DNA from: an uncultured Clostridia bacterium
Lineage (GTDB): Bacteria > Bacillota > Clostridia > Oscillospirales > Oscillospiraceae
DNA length: 63,472 nt
Direction of reading: 5' to 3'
NCBI GenBank assembly: GCA_947649615.1
Contig: CANSSG010000014.1
Span: forward strand, 1 to 63,472
Each line of letters starts with the position of its first letter. Within the stretch, counting starts at the first letter, position 1. A model generated the notes under the pieces. That model was not told the DNA's origin. It did not search any database and saw only the letters and a program-made list of their open reading frames with translations. Positions 40,752 to 49,649 of this stretch are shown piece by piece. Both the position numbers and the translations under genes were made by a program.

Positions 40752-43700
40752 ATGAGAAATCTGAAGAAGATTCTCGCACTGGTGCTGGCCCTCGTAATGA
40801 GCCTTTCGCTCATGGCAACGGCTGGCGCCGCGGACGCCGCGGCCGGTGGTGAGCAGATTACCCCTGCTTACAAGACCGCCATCGACGTCCTCAAGGGCGT
40901 GGAGGTTTTCCGGGGCTATGAAGATGGTTCTATCAAGCCCCAGAACACCATCACCCGTGCCGAGGTCGCTACGATCCTGTATCGTATCGCCACCGGCGAT
41001 GTGAAAGATGCGCAGAGCAGCATCTACACCGACATGAACGCCAGCTTCAGCGACCTGAACCAGGCCAACTGGGCGCGCGGCTATGTCAACTACTGCCAGA
41101 ACGCCGAACTGATCGTCGGCGTGGGCGGCGGCAAGTTCAACCCCAACGACAAAATCACCGGCTATGCTACCCTGGCCATGATCCTGCGCGCGCTGGGCTA
41201 TGACAAGAACGGCGAGTTCCGCGGCTCCGGCTGGGAAATCCGCACCGCTGCCAAGGCGCACGAGCTGGGCATCACCAAGAACATCACCGAAGCCCAGCTG
41301 GGCGGCGCCGCCACCCGTGAGATGGTCGCTGAGATCCTCTTCCGCGCCATCCTCAACGAGACCGTGACCTACAGCCCCCTCACCTCCGGCGGCTACACCA
41401 AGACCGGCAAGACCCTGGCGCATGAGAAGCTGGGCCTGGACGAGGTCGAAGGCGTCGTCATGGGTAACGAGTACGCCAACCTGGAGGATACCGACGTCCT
41501 GCCTGAGGGCAAGACCAAGCTGGACGGCAACCTCATCGACTACACCACCAATTTTGACGATATCGGCGAGCGCAAGCTGGCTTATCTCCAGAATGGTAAG
41601 AAGGTCCTGTCCATTGCCGACAGCTCCAAGAACACCCGCGAGTTCACCCTCGACGAGGGCAAGCTCTCCGACCTGCTGAAGAAGGCCGGCCTGAGCGCTG
41701 GCGATGCTGAGCACTTCATCAACTTTGATGAGTTCATTCAGTACACCACCCCCTACCGCATCCGCTACGTCCTGGAAGTCAGAGACGGCTACCTGGTGGG
41801 TACCGACCTGGTTGCCGCTGATGTCGCGGAGGCCATTAAGGATGCCAACGGCGACGCCGTTGTGACGGTTAACGCTACCGCCATCAGTGTCGTCCTCAAG
41901 CCCAAGTCCGGGGTCAGCAGCGTTGACCTCGACTGGATGGAGTACATCTTTGCGGACGGCGATCTGGAGAACAACGACGGCGACTACAAGGTTGGCGAAA
42001 TCTACGTCAACACCCAGTCCACCAAGGATATCTCCGATGATCCCGACTACTACTTCGAGAAGTTCGTGGAGACCTTCATGGAGTACACCGACAATGTGGA
42101 TCTGATCTCCAACAACGAGAACGGCAACTGGCTGAAGGTCATCGACAACGATGCCGACGGCGTGGCCGAGTACGTTCTGAAGGTCATCTACACCGGCGCC
42201 CAGGTGGAGCGTATCAAGAACGATACCATCACCCTGGATGTCAAGAACCATGCGCTGACCAACGGCCATGACCGCATCGGCGCAGGCAGCATCGAGACCA
42301 TGGTCAACACCCTCACCAAGCAGGATGTCGTCAATATGAGCGACGAGGCACTGGAAGAGGGCGACGTGGTGTACTACGCCATCATCGACGGCGTGGCCCG
42401 CGCTTACAAGGCCGAGATGGTTTCCGCTACCATCGACAAGATCAACCGCAACACCAAGTCCACCACCACCACTGACGAGGGCGAGTATACCGAGTCCGGC
42501 GTGTGCAACCACATCCTGGATCCCGAGTATGCCGATCAGGTCACCGATCTGGTGGGCAAGGTTCAGTTCGACCTGTTCCTTGACCGCGGCGGTTATCTGC
42601 TGGCTTTCGTCAAGAGCAACCGCTCCGGCGACTTCAAGCTCATCACCGACGGCTGGTTCAACAGCACCAAGAACGGTCATGAGTACGCTGTCAAGGTCTA
42701 CAACGAGGACGAGGACAAGCAGGAAATCGTTGACCTGACCGCAGGCGGCAACATGTTCATCGGCCGCGATGTCGAGTACTTCGACGGCAAGGGCAACCTG
42801 CGCCAGACCGATAACAACGACTGGATCGCCCTGAAGTACCTGGGCGGCACCGACGAGGACAACGGCGCTCTGAACAATCTGCCCCGCCACACCCACGCCA
42901 CAGCCGACAACACCGAAGTATATTTCAACGGTGCTGAGCTGAACGGCAACGTCTGGGCTTGCAAGTACGAGAATGGCAAGAATGTCCATTACAGCGCCAA
43001 CTACATCAAGACCACCGTGGCTTCTGTTAGCGAGGACGGCGAGATTCTCCCCGTTGAGGATTACGCTGTTGCCGGCCGCTATCAGCGCGCGATGATCGAC
43101 ATCCCCTCCGACAAGATTCCCACTTCCGCTTACACCGCTGGTACGGTTTATGTCACCAGCAATGGCAGCGACACCGCTTATGACGAGGCCGATGGCAACG
43201 TCGAGCTGCGCGCCCTGAGCACTACCAAGTACTACGTGGTATGGCCCGACGGCGAGGGCGGCGTTGGCGGCGTGAAGGCCTTCACCGGCTATTCCAGCGT
43301 CGGCGCGATTACCTCCCTGGTTTCCGAGCGCGGCAGCAAGGGCCTTGAGCTTGTCGAGGACGTTTACGCTGTCGGCACCCTGACCAGAAAAGACAACGAG
43401 CACAGCGATGCTGACTACTACACCGCTGACATCGTGGTCATCGAACTCAATGACGTTCCCTCCAACTCCCGCAGCATCGTCCTGCTGGTTGATGACGAGG
43501 GCCAGGTGGACCGCACCGGCCTGCGCCACGTCCAGATCATCGACGCCAAGGGTTCCAGCAAGTGGATCGACGTCAACAGCTACAGCAGCGTCCAGCTTTT
43601 GGCCAACAACTATGACAAGAAGCTTGCCCCCGGCCTGTACTGGTGCTCCGAGAACGGCGACGAGCTGTATAAGCTCGAAGCGCTGAGCCACGAAGAGATT

Positions 43701-46700
43701 CGCGACGCCGGCTGCTTCCTCACCGGCCAGGTTCAGTACTACAGAGGTACTACCAACAGCGACTACGTGGTCGTCAATCCCGCTGCATGGGTTGACAGTG
43801 CGCCAGTCGTTGACACTGCCAACACTTCCACCGCGCAGCCCATCATTGTGGAAGGCAGCAAGTTCTACACCCTGGGCTATGGCTACAGCTACGGCAGTAT
43901 TGATGATTACCGCGAGTATCCCGCCAACCTGTCCGACGAGGACGAAATGAGCTACCGCGACGTCCTGGTTGGCCGCGTGGAAGGCGTTGACGGCGGCAGC
44001 AAGGACGATCCCGCCAAGAACCGCGAGTATTTCGATACCACCGACCGCCAGAGCTACTTCTACAACGACGTCCTGGTCCGTTACAACAGCGATAACGAGA
44101 TCGTGTACGCCGTCTCCTTCCAGAATGCCTACGATGACGCCGGCCACGCCGACTTCGCGCAGCGCGTTTGGGAGAACGTGGTTCCCGCTCCCGCCCATGT
44201 GGACTACATCACCTTCAGCACGGAGGGTGCGCCTGAGGGCTTCGTCGTACCCGCCACGAAGGTTGTCGATTCCGGCAAGGACTACAGCTTCACCATTGCT
44301 GGGGAGTGGCTGGCTAACTACGAGGTTACCGTGACCGCCAGCCCCGCTGGCAGCTACGATGAACTCATCGAAGCCAAGCCTGATGCCGCTGGTAACGTGA
44401 CCTGGACCCTGAGAAACGTCACCGGCAGCGTGCATGTCACCATCTCCTTCGTTGAGAAGGTTGATCCCGCTCTGGAAGCCGCTAAGGCGGAAGCCAAGAA
44501 CGTTCTGGACACCTACCGGAGCGGGGATATCGCTGGTTTGACCGGCGATGACAAGGTTGCCGCCGATGCCGCCAAGAAGGCCCTTCAGGATGCCATTGAT
44601 GCCGAAAACGCTACCGTTGAAAGCATCAAGGCCGCTGTGGACGCCTACAAGGCCGCTATCGACGAAATCCTCGCCGGGGAAGTGCCTGTCGAAATCACTG
44701 CCGTTGACGTCACCCTGGGCGTCGATGAAATCAAGGTCGGCGGCGAGATGCCCGCCATCACCGTTACCGCTACCCCCGCCAACAGCGTGGACTTCACTGC
44801 CGAGTGGGCCGACGCTGAGGGCAATCCGGTGGAAGACCCCGCCGCTGTTGCTGGCGAGTACACCGGCAAGGTGACTGTCACTGCCAAGACCGGCTTTGTG
44901 CTGGCCGATGGCGTTGACGCCACCTACTACGTGACCCTGACCGTCTCCGAGGAGGGCAAGGAGCCTTTCGAGGGTACTGTCACCGTTACCGCTGAACTGT
45001 GGGCCAAGGATGAATACGGCGCAGGACCCTACCTGGATGGCGATACCGCCCTGGCCCTGACCGCTATCGCGGACAAGGAAGCTGTTGACGGCAAAATCAC
45101 CATCAATGAGTCTGAGTTTGCTTCCGATAAGGTCACCTTCACTGTCGAGGGCGTCGAGACTGCCAGCGCGAAGGCCGTTAAGGAAGGCACCGCTTGGGTT
45201 GTCCCCGTTGACGGCGAGACCGTTACCCTGCGCGTAGTCGCCCCCTTCAATTCCATTGCGGATATCGGCGGCGGCGCTGAGGATGAGGATGAACCCGGCA
45301 TCGGCGGCGGCGACGGCTCCGGCGACTGGGAGTGGAATCCCGACGCCGCCGGCCAGACCAAGGCCGTGGGCGATACCGGCACCGTTTCCTTCACCCTGAA
45401 GGCTGGCTACAAGCTGGAGAGCATTGGCTGCTTCCACTGCAAGATGATTACCGAGCCTGTGGGCGAGCCTCTGGAAAACGGCAACACCAAGTACACTTTC
45501 CGGGTTCAGATGACTGACGGCGCTCCCATGCCCAAGTTCATCGCCCACACCTCCAAGCTGGCCCCCGAGGGCATCACTGTCACCGTGAAGGGTGAGAACG
45601 TCACCGTTGACCCCGTGCGGGATATCTATAAGACTGGGGACGTTATCACCATCACCCCCGCTGAGAACTTCGCAATCGAGACCGCTACCGCTGCCGTTGG
45701 CAGCGGAGCGGCCACCAATCTGGTCCTTGAGGCGAACGGCACCGTGAAGTACACCGTTCCCGAGACCACCGAGGCCATCGTGATTACGGTGACCACCAAG
45801 TCCACCCTGACCATCAACGACCAGGTAAACGCCGCTAAGGAGCAGGTCAAGAAGATGGCCGAGGACGCCAAGAAGAATAACCCCGACCTGAACGGTGCGC
45901 AGCTTGATAAGATCGACACCGCTCTCGACGAGGCCCTCGACGCGCTGAACGCGGCGTTCACCGAAGAGGCCATCAAGGCCGCCGTGGAAGCTTTCGAGAA
46001 GAAGCTTGCCGACGCTGTCGCCGGCAAGAACTCCGAGTTCGACGAGGAAACCGCTACCATCACCCTGAACTGGTGGCTGGACCCCGCCTGGGGCCTGACG
46101 GACATTGACGCGGAGCATCTGGTGGCCCTTCTGACCGCCGAGAATCCCGACAAGACCTTCACTTCCGCGAAGATCAACCAGGCGACCAATGCCAGTGGTG
46201 TAGCCAAGGCCACCCTCCTCTGCGACGGCGAAATCTATACCGTTAACCTCCAGCGTTTTGTTAAGGTGTCCGTAGACGGCAAGGAAGTCGGCGTTGCGAA
46301 CCTGGGCGCCACGACTTTGAACTGCCTGGCCAAGGGTGCATATGTTGAGGATACCAAGGCTGGCGCTGCTGCGGAGGCTAATCTCTACGCTAAGGTTGAT
46401 ACCGATGGTGAAACCAAGTCTGGTCTCACCGCCTTCGCCGGCGACGTGAAGCTTGTCACTGCTATCCCTGTGACGGTTGAGAGCGCCAGCAGAGGTAGTG
46501 GTAAGGTAGCTAAGGTTATTCTTACTTACGCTGGCTGCACCAATGTGGAAGTGACGGATTTTACTAACGCCGCTTACGCCCGCAAGGGTGCCACCCTGGA
46601 AATTCCCTCCATCACTGCTACTGCTGACGCTGGTTCTTACTACCAGCTGAAGCTGACCCAGGATGTTGGACTGGAAACCGTGAAGGTGCTCAACACCTTT

Positions 46701-47723
46701 GAGCGTCAGTTCATTGACGGCGAGGGCGGTAGCAAGGTTACTCCCGCGTTCAAGCTGCCTGTTGAGGCTGAGTGGACTAATGTGGAAATCAGCTACCTCC
46801 AGGGCTACATGATTAAGTACGGCGCTAAGGAACTGGGCGTGGTTGCCAAGGCCGCGAGTGCGACTCTGGTCGTTACCGGCAAGGGCCTGGACGATGGGAA
46901 CTATGTGCCTGTGGGTACGACTGCCGCCCACATTGCGGAGGATAAACTCATTACGGTCGCGACTGCGGCTGGTGTTGCTACCCTTACGCTCGCGGCTGAG
47001 ACTTCCTTTGTTGAGAACACCGATGGCGATGTGAGCATCGTTCCCGCTGTTAAGGTGACTGCCAGCGGTGCGATTGGAACTTCTGCGGCCTACACCTATG
47101 GTGATATCACTGAGGGCGTTACGATTAGCGAAGCTACCTATGTTGCCGCTGGCGCGGTTGTGACGTTCACTGAGGGCGATGATCCCTGGACTGAGGGTAG
47201 CGTCATTGTCCAGACCGCCACTGACGGAGATGGCGAAGAGGTTGTTACCACGCTGGAAGGCGTTGAGAACGCAGAGGGCAAGATGACCTTCGAGACCACG
47301 CTGGAGTATGGCTATGATTATACCTACGCGGTGGCCGACGCGGCGGATATCGAGGGGCTGGAACTGAAGGTTGGCACGGATTTGAAGAGCGGCAGTGAGA
47401 ACGAGTTCGTAGCTGTTGACTTTAAGACCCAGAACACTGACATTGACCTTAAGGATATCTATGCGTTCGAAGGTGAGAGTGGCGTAATTCGTGTCCCTGA
47501 CTTCACAAAGTTCAAGGCCGCTTGTGGCGATGAACTGGAGGCTGGCAGTGTTGTTAGCATCACCCTGACTCTGACTGCGGCGGAAGGCAAATACTTTGCC
47601 GAGCGTCCCGTTGTGAAGTACAGTGCAGAGGTATGCAAGAATTGGACTGAGGTTTGGGAGAACGAAACCCTGACCATCACCTTTGACATTACCCTGACCG
47701 ACACCACTAGCGCCAATACCTGA
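40752..47723 (+). CDS. Giant SLH-domain surface protein, probable main S-layer protein (2323 aa)
   Basis: The signal peptide is at residues 1-27 (cut near AGA-AD). Three SLH motifs follow: about 38-80 (GYEDGSIKPQNTITRAEVATILYR), 103-150 and 158-205. They anchor the protein to secondary wall polymers. The remaining 2100 residues are acidic and rich in Val, Thr, Ala, Asp and Gly, with beta-sandwich-like repeats and two helical FIVAR-like segments (about 1239-1309 and 1689-1759) containing the A-A-K-A-Y pattern. Codon use is strongly biased (AAG, GGC, ACC, GAC), as in highly expressed genes. No enzymatic motif is seen. It has a strong promoter, a long leader, AGAAGGAGG and a strong terminator, which all suggest very high expression. 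Confidence 0.93.
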   Translation: MRNLKKILALVLALVMSLSLMATAGAADAAAGGEQITPAYKTAIDVLKGVEVFRGYEDGSIKPQNTITRAEVATILYRIATGDVKDAQSSIYTDMNASFSDLNQANWARGYVNYCQNAELIVGVGGGKFNPNDKITGYATLAMILRALGYDKNGEFRGSGWEIRTAAKAHELGITKNITEAQLGGAATREMVAEILFRAILNETVTYSPLTSGGYTKTGKTLAHEKLGLDEVEGVVMGNEYANLEDTDVLPEGKTKLDGNLIDYTTNFDDIGERKLAYLQNGKKVLSIADSSKNTREFTLDEGKLSDLLKKAGLSAGDAEHFINFDEFIQYTTPYRIRYVLEVRDGYLVGTDLVAADVAEAIKDANGDAVVTVNATAISVVLKPKSGVSSVDLDWMEYIFADGDLENNDGDYKVGEIYVNTQSTKDISDDPDYYFEKFVETFMEYTDNVDLISNNENGNWLKVIDNDADGVAEYVLKVIYTGAQVERIKNDTITLDVKNHALTNGHDRIGAGSIETMVNTLTKQDVVNMSDEALEEGDVVYYAIIDGVARAYKAEMVSATIDKINRNTKSTTTTDEGEYTESGVCNHILDPEYADQVTDLVGKVQFDLFLDRGGYLLAFVKSNRSGDFKLITDGWFNSTKNGHEYAVKVYNEDEDKQEIVDLTAGGNMFIGRDVEYFDGKGNLRQTDNNDWIALKYLGGTDEDNGALNNLPRHTHATADNTEVYFNGAELNGNVWACKYENGKNVHYSANYIKTTVASVSEDGEILPVEDYAVAGRYQRAMIDIPSDKIPTSAYTAGTVYVTSNGSDTAYDEADGNVELRALSTTKYYVVWPDGEGGVGGVKAFTGYSSVGAITSLVSERGSKGLELVEDVYAVGTLTRKDNEHSDADYYTADIVVIELNDVPSNSRSIVLLVDDEGQVDRTGLRHVQIIDAKGSSKWIDVNSYSSVQLLANNYDKKLAPGLYWCSENGDELYKLEALSHEEIRDAGCFLTGQVQYYRGTTNSDYVVVNPAAWVDSAPVVDTANTSTAQPIIVEGSKFYTLGYGYSYGSIDDYREYPANLSDEDEMSYRDVLVGRVEGVDGGSKDDPAKNREYFDTTDRQSYFYNDVLVRYNSDNEIVYAVSFQNAYDDAGHADFAQRVWENVVPAPAHVDYITFSTEGAPEGFVVPATKVVDSGKDYSFTIAGEWLANYEVTVTASPAGSYDELIEAKPDAAGNVTWTLRNVTGSVHVTISFVEKVDPALEAAKAEAKNVLDTYRSGDIAGLTGDDKVAADAAKKALQDAIDAENATVESIKAAVDAYKAAIDEILAGEVPVEITAVDVTLGVDEIKVGGEMPAITVTATPANSVDFTAEWADAEGNPVEDPAAVAGEYTGKVTVTAKTGFVLADGVDATYYVTLTVSEEGKEPFEGTVTVTAELWAKDEYGAGPYLDGDTALALTAIADKEAVDGKITINESEFASDKVTFTVEGVETASAKAVKEGTAWVVPVDGETVTLRVVAPFNSIADIGGGAEDEDEPGIGGGDGSGDWEWNPDAAGQTKAVGDTGTVSFTLKAGYKLESIGCFHCKMITEPVGEPLENGNTKYTFRVQMTDGAPMPKFIAHTSKLAPEGITVTVKGENVTVDPVRDIYKTGDVITITPAENFAIETATAAVGSGAATNLVLEANGTVKYTVPETTEAIVITVTTKSTLTINDQVNAAKEQVKKMAEDAKKNNPDLNGAQLDKIDTALDEALDALNAAFTEEAIKAAVEAFEKKLADAVAGKNSEFDEETATITLNWWLDPAWGLTDIDAEHLVALLTAENPDKTFTSAKINQATNASGVAKATLLCDGEIYTVNLQRFVKVSVDGKEVGVANLGATTLNCLAKGAYVEDTKAGAAAEANLYAKVDTDGETKSGLTAFAGDVKLVTAIPVTVESASRGSGKVAKVILTYAGCTNVEVTDFTNAAYARKGATLEIPSITATADAGSYYQLKLTQDVGLETVKVLNTFERQFIDGEGGSKVTPAFKLPVEAEWTNVEISYLQGYMIKYGAKELGVVAKAASATLVVTGKGLDDGNYVPVGTTAAHIAEDKLITVATAAGVATLTLAAETSFVENTDGDVSIVPAVKVTASGAIGTSAAYTYGDITEGVTISEATYVAAGAVVTFTEGDDPWTEGSVIVQTATDGDGEEVVTTLEGVENAEGKMTFETTLEYGYDYTYAVADAADIEGLELKVGTDLKSGSENEFVAVDFKTQNTDIDLKDIYAFEGESGVIRVPDFTKFKAACGDELEAGSVVSITLTLTAAEGKYFAERPVVKYSAEVCKNWTEVWENETLTITFDITLTDTTSANT

Positions 47724-47732
47724 TTAACCCCT

Positions 47733-47769
47733 GCCCCCCAAGGACTTCGGCCCTTGGGGGGCGCTTTTT
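47733..47769 (+). terminator. Terminator of the giant SLH gene
   Basis: GCCCCCCAAGG and CCTTGGGGGGC form an 11-bp GC-rich stem followed by GCTTTTT, 10 bp after the stop. Confidence 0.95.
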
Positions 47770-47773
47770 GCAG

Positions 47774-47813
47774 AAAAAAGCCCCCCAGGCTTGACAAAAC
47801 AAGCCTGAGGGGC
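47774..47813 (-). terminator. Second hairpin, oriented for the minus strand
   Basis: Six A residues, then AGCCCCCCAGGCTTG and CAAGCCTGAGGGGCT form a stem with two mismatches. Read on the minus strand it is a hairpin followed by a T run. There is no minus-strand gene close by; it may block antisense transcription into the SLH gene. Confidence 0.6.
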
Positions 47814-47863
47814 TATAATAAAGTAATCTTGTGCCTTTTCCAGTAAATCGTAATCAGAACAGA

Positions 47864-47950
47864 CGGATGGCGGCACCTTCTTTCGGAAAGTGTCGCCATC
47901 CGCCTACCGTTATCCAGCGCCCAGCCCCATCCGGGGCTGGGTTTATTTTA
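47864..47950 (+). terminator. Two further hairpins in the gap before yqeC
   Basis: An imperfect 16-bp hairpin (CGGATGGCG to CGCCATCCG, 47864-47902) is followed by a perfect CCCAGCCCC/GGGGCTGGG hairpin with TTTATTTTA (47920-47950), which looks like an intrinsic terminator. The 316-bp gap between the SLH gene and yqeC otherwise holds only the yqeC promoter. Confidence 0.6.
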
Positions 47951-47980
47951 TCAGATTCGACAGGTTATGTCAATTTGTTC

Positions 47981-48009
47981 TTGCCAAATACTTTTCGATG
48001 TGTTATATT
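47981..48009 (+). promoter_or_regulatory. yqeC-yqeB promoter
   Basis: TTGCCA at 47981-47986, a 17-bp spacer and TATATT at 48004-48009, then TGGAGGAGA before the GTG start. Confidence 0.7.
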
Positions 48010-48039
48010 TTATTGAGAATAACGCATGGAGGAGACTTT

Positions 48040-48711
48040 GTGGAATTCAGCAGGCTTCTGAACCTCCGCCCCGGCGTGGCCGCGCTGGCCGGAGGCGGGG
48101 GGAAAACGACGGCGATGTACGCCCTCGCCCGGGAACTGGTGCGGCGCGGCACGGTGGTTTGCACAACCACGACCCACATCCTGCCGTCCGGCCACCTGCC
48201 CGTCCTGGACGGCGCGGATGCGGGGGAGCTGGCGCGGGCGGTCAGGAATTATGGCTGTGTCTGCGCGGGCGCGCCTGCGCGGGAAGGAAAGCTATCCGCC
48301 CCGGCGCTGGCCGTGGGGGAGCTGGCGCGGCTTGCGGACTATGTGCTGGTGGAAGCGGACGGCTCCAAGGGCCTGCCGGTCAAGGCGCATCTGGCCCATG
48401 AACCGGTGATCCCGTCGGAGGCGGGGGTGACGCTGCTGCTGGCAGGCGCGTCCGGGTTTGGGCGGCCAGTCCGGGACGCTGTCCACCGCTGGGAGCAGTT
48501 CTGCGCCCTGACCGGCGCCGGGCCGGATGAGCCGGTTACGCCGGAAAACCTGGCGCGGCTCATTGCGGCGGAGGGATTGGGGGATATTATCATCGTCAAT
48601 CAGGCGGAAACGCCGGCGGCCATGGCTTGCGCCGGGCGGCTCGCCGGGTTATTGCCCCAGCCCGTTTTCGCCGGAGCGTTGAGAGGAGGAGTTTTGACAT
48701 GCTTGTCGTAA
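48040..48711 (+). CDS. yqeC: YqeC, selenium-dependent molybdenum hydroxylase accessory protein
   Basis: A 223-residue P-loop protein with GVAALAGGGGKTTAMYALA at residues about 12-30, TTTTHIL, and VEADGSKGLPVKAHLAHEPVIP, which are diagnostic of the YqeC family. YqeC genes co-occur with selD and selenium-dependent xanthine dehydrogenase or purine hydroxylase genes and are thought to help insert selenium into the molybdenum cofactor. The start is GTG 48040 after GGAGGAGA. It overlaps yqeB by 13 bp. Confidence 0.92.
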   Translation: MEFSRLLNLRPGVAALAGGGGKTTAMYALARELVRRGTVVCTTTTHILPSGHLPVLDGADAGELARAVRNYGCVCAGAPAREGKLSAPALAVGELARLADYVLVEADGSKGLPVKAHLAHEPVIPSEAGVTLLLAGASGFGRPVRDAVHRWEQFCALTGAGPDEPVTPENLARLIAAEGLGDIIIVNQAETPAAMACAGRLAGLLPQPVFAGALRGGVLTCLS

Positions 48712-49493
48712 TTCGCGGCGGCGGCGACTTAGCCACCGGGATTGCGCTGCGGCTGTACCGCAGCGGGATGGCGGTTGTGGTCTGCGAGACGGCCGCGCCT
48801 ACGTCCATCCGCCGGACGGTCTGCTTTTCGGAAGCCGTCCGCCTGGGGGAAACGGTGGTGGAAGGCATTTCCGCCCGCCGTGCGGCGGTTGAAGATGTGC
48901 CGGATTTGCTGGAAAAAGGCATAGTCCCCGTGCTGGTTGACCCGGAAGCGGCCTGTATTTCCCGGTTAAAGCCGGACGCGGTGGTGGACGGGATTCTCGC
49001 CAAACGCAACCTTGGCACTACGATGGACATGGCGCCCATTGTGGTGGCGGCAGGACCCGGCTTCACCGCCGGAACAGACTGCCATGCGGTAGTGGAGACC
49101 ATGCGCGGGCATTATCTGGGGCGTGTGATTTATCAAGGCGCCGCCCTGCCGAACACCAACATTCCCGGTTTGATTGGCGGCTTTGCAGGCGAACGGGTCC
49201 TCCGCGCCCCTGCGGACGGCCGTTTTCAAGGCGCAAAGCAAATCGGAGACTATGTGGAAGCGGGAGAGGCCGCCGGGTACGTGTCCGGCGTACCGATGGT
49301 TTGCACGATATCCGGTACGCTTCGCGGATTACTTGCCGACAACGTTTTAGTTACCAAAGGGATGAAAAGCGGCGACGTGGACCCCCGCTGCGAACCGGAG
49401 CACTGCGGCTGCGCTTCCGATAAGGCGCTGGCAGTGGGCGGTGGCGTATTGGAAGCGATCCTGCATCTACACCAGAAGTTGGAAAAGGAATGA
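48699..49493 (+). CDS. yqeB: YqeB, selenium-dependent molybdenum hydroxylase accessory protein
   Basis: A 264-residue protein of the YqeB/EF2563 family, starting LVVIRGGGDLATGIALRLYRSG with a Rossmann-like glycine motif. Further stretches are IRRTVCFSEAV, DAVVDGILAKRN, APIVVAAGPGFTAGTDCHAVVET and CEPEHCGCASDKALAVGGGVLEAIL. The clustered Cys and Asp near the C-terminus may bind metal. AGAGGAGG precedes the ATG. It forms a two-gene unit with yqeC; the hydroxylase itself is outside the window. Confidence 0.93.
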   Translation: MLVVIRGGGDLATGIALRLYRSGMAVVVCETAAPTSIRRTVCFSEAVRLGETVVEGISARRAAVEDVPDLLEKGIVPVLVDPEAACISRLKPDAVVDGILAKRNLGTTMDMAPIVVAAGPGFTAGTDCHAVVETMRGHYLGRVIYQGAALPNTNIPGLIGGFAGERVLRAPADGRFQGAKQIGDYVEAGEAAGYVSGVPMVCTISGTLRGLLADNVLVTKGMKSGDVDPRCEPEHCGCASDKALAVGGGVLEAILHLHQKLEKE

Positions 49494-49526
49494 TAGGGAA
49501 CGAACGTTCCTGCCGGCAAATACTGG

Positions 49527-49557
49527 AAAAAACCACGGAAATTTTCCGTGGTTTTTT
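49527..49557 (+). terminator. yqeB terminator
   Basis: AAAAAACCACGGAAA and TTTTCCGTGGTTTTTT form a perfect hairpin with a T tail, 34 bp after yqeB. Confidence 0.93.
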
Positions 49558-49566
49558 GATTATGTC

Positions 49567-49596
49567 TTGACAGATGAATCGGTTAGGCCTTATCGT
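49567..49596 (+). promoter_or_regulatory. Promoter of the recombinase gene
   Basis: TTGACA at 49567-49572 and TATCGT at 49591-49596 with an 18-bp spacer, about 54 bp before the ATG. GAAAGGGAGG is the ribosome-binding site. Confidence 0.6.
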
Positions 49597-49649
49597 ATTT
49601 TAAAGGCAAAAATTACCAATTTTGTCGAATACGAAAGGGAGGTACTTCC

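Noticed and set aside
40674-46931. A 2085-codon open frame on the minus strand opposite the giant SLH gene
   Set aside because: It is a by-product of strongly biased codon use in the SLH gene, which avoids codons that would read as stops on the other strand. Its sequence is low-complexity Gly/Val/His-rich, and a real SLH gene with signal peptide and ribosome-binding site lies on the plus strand.
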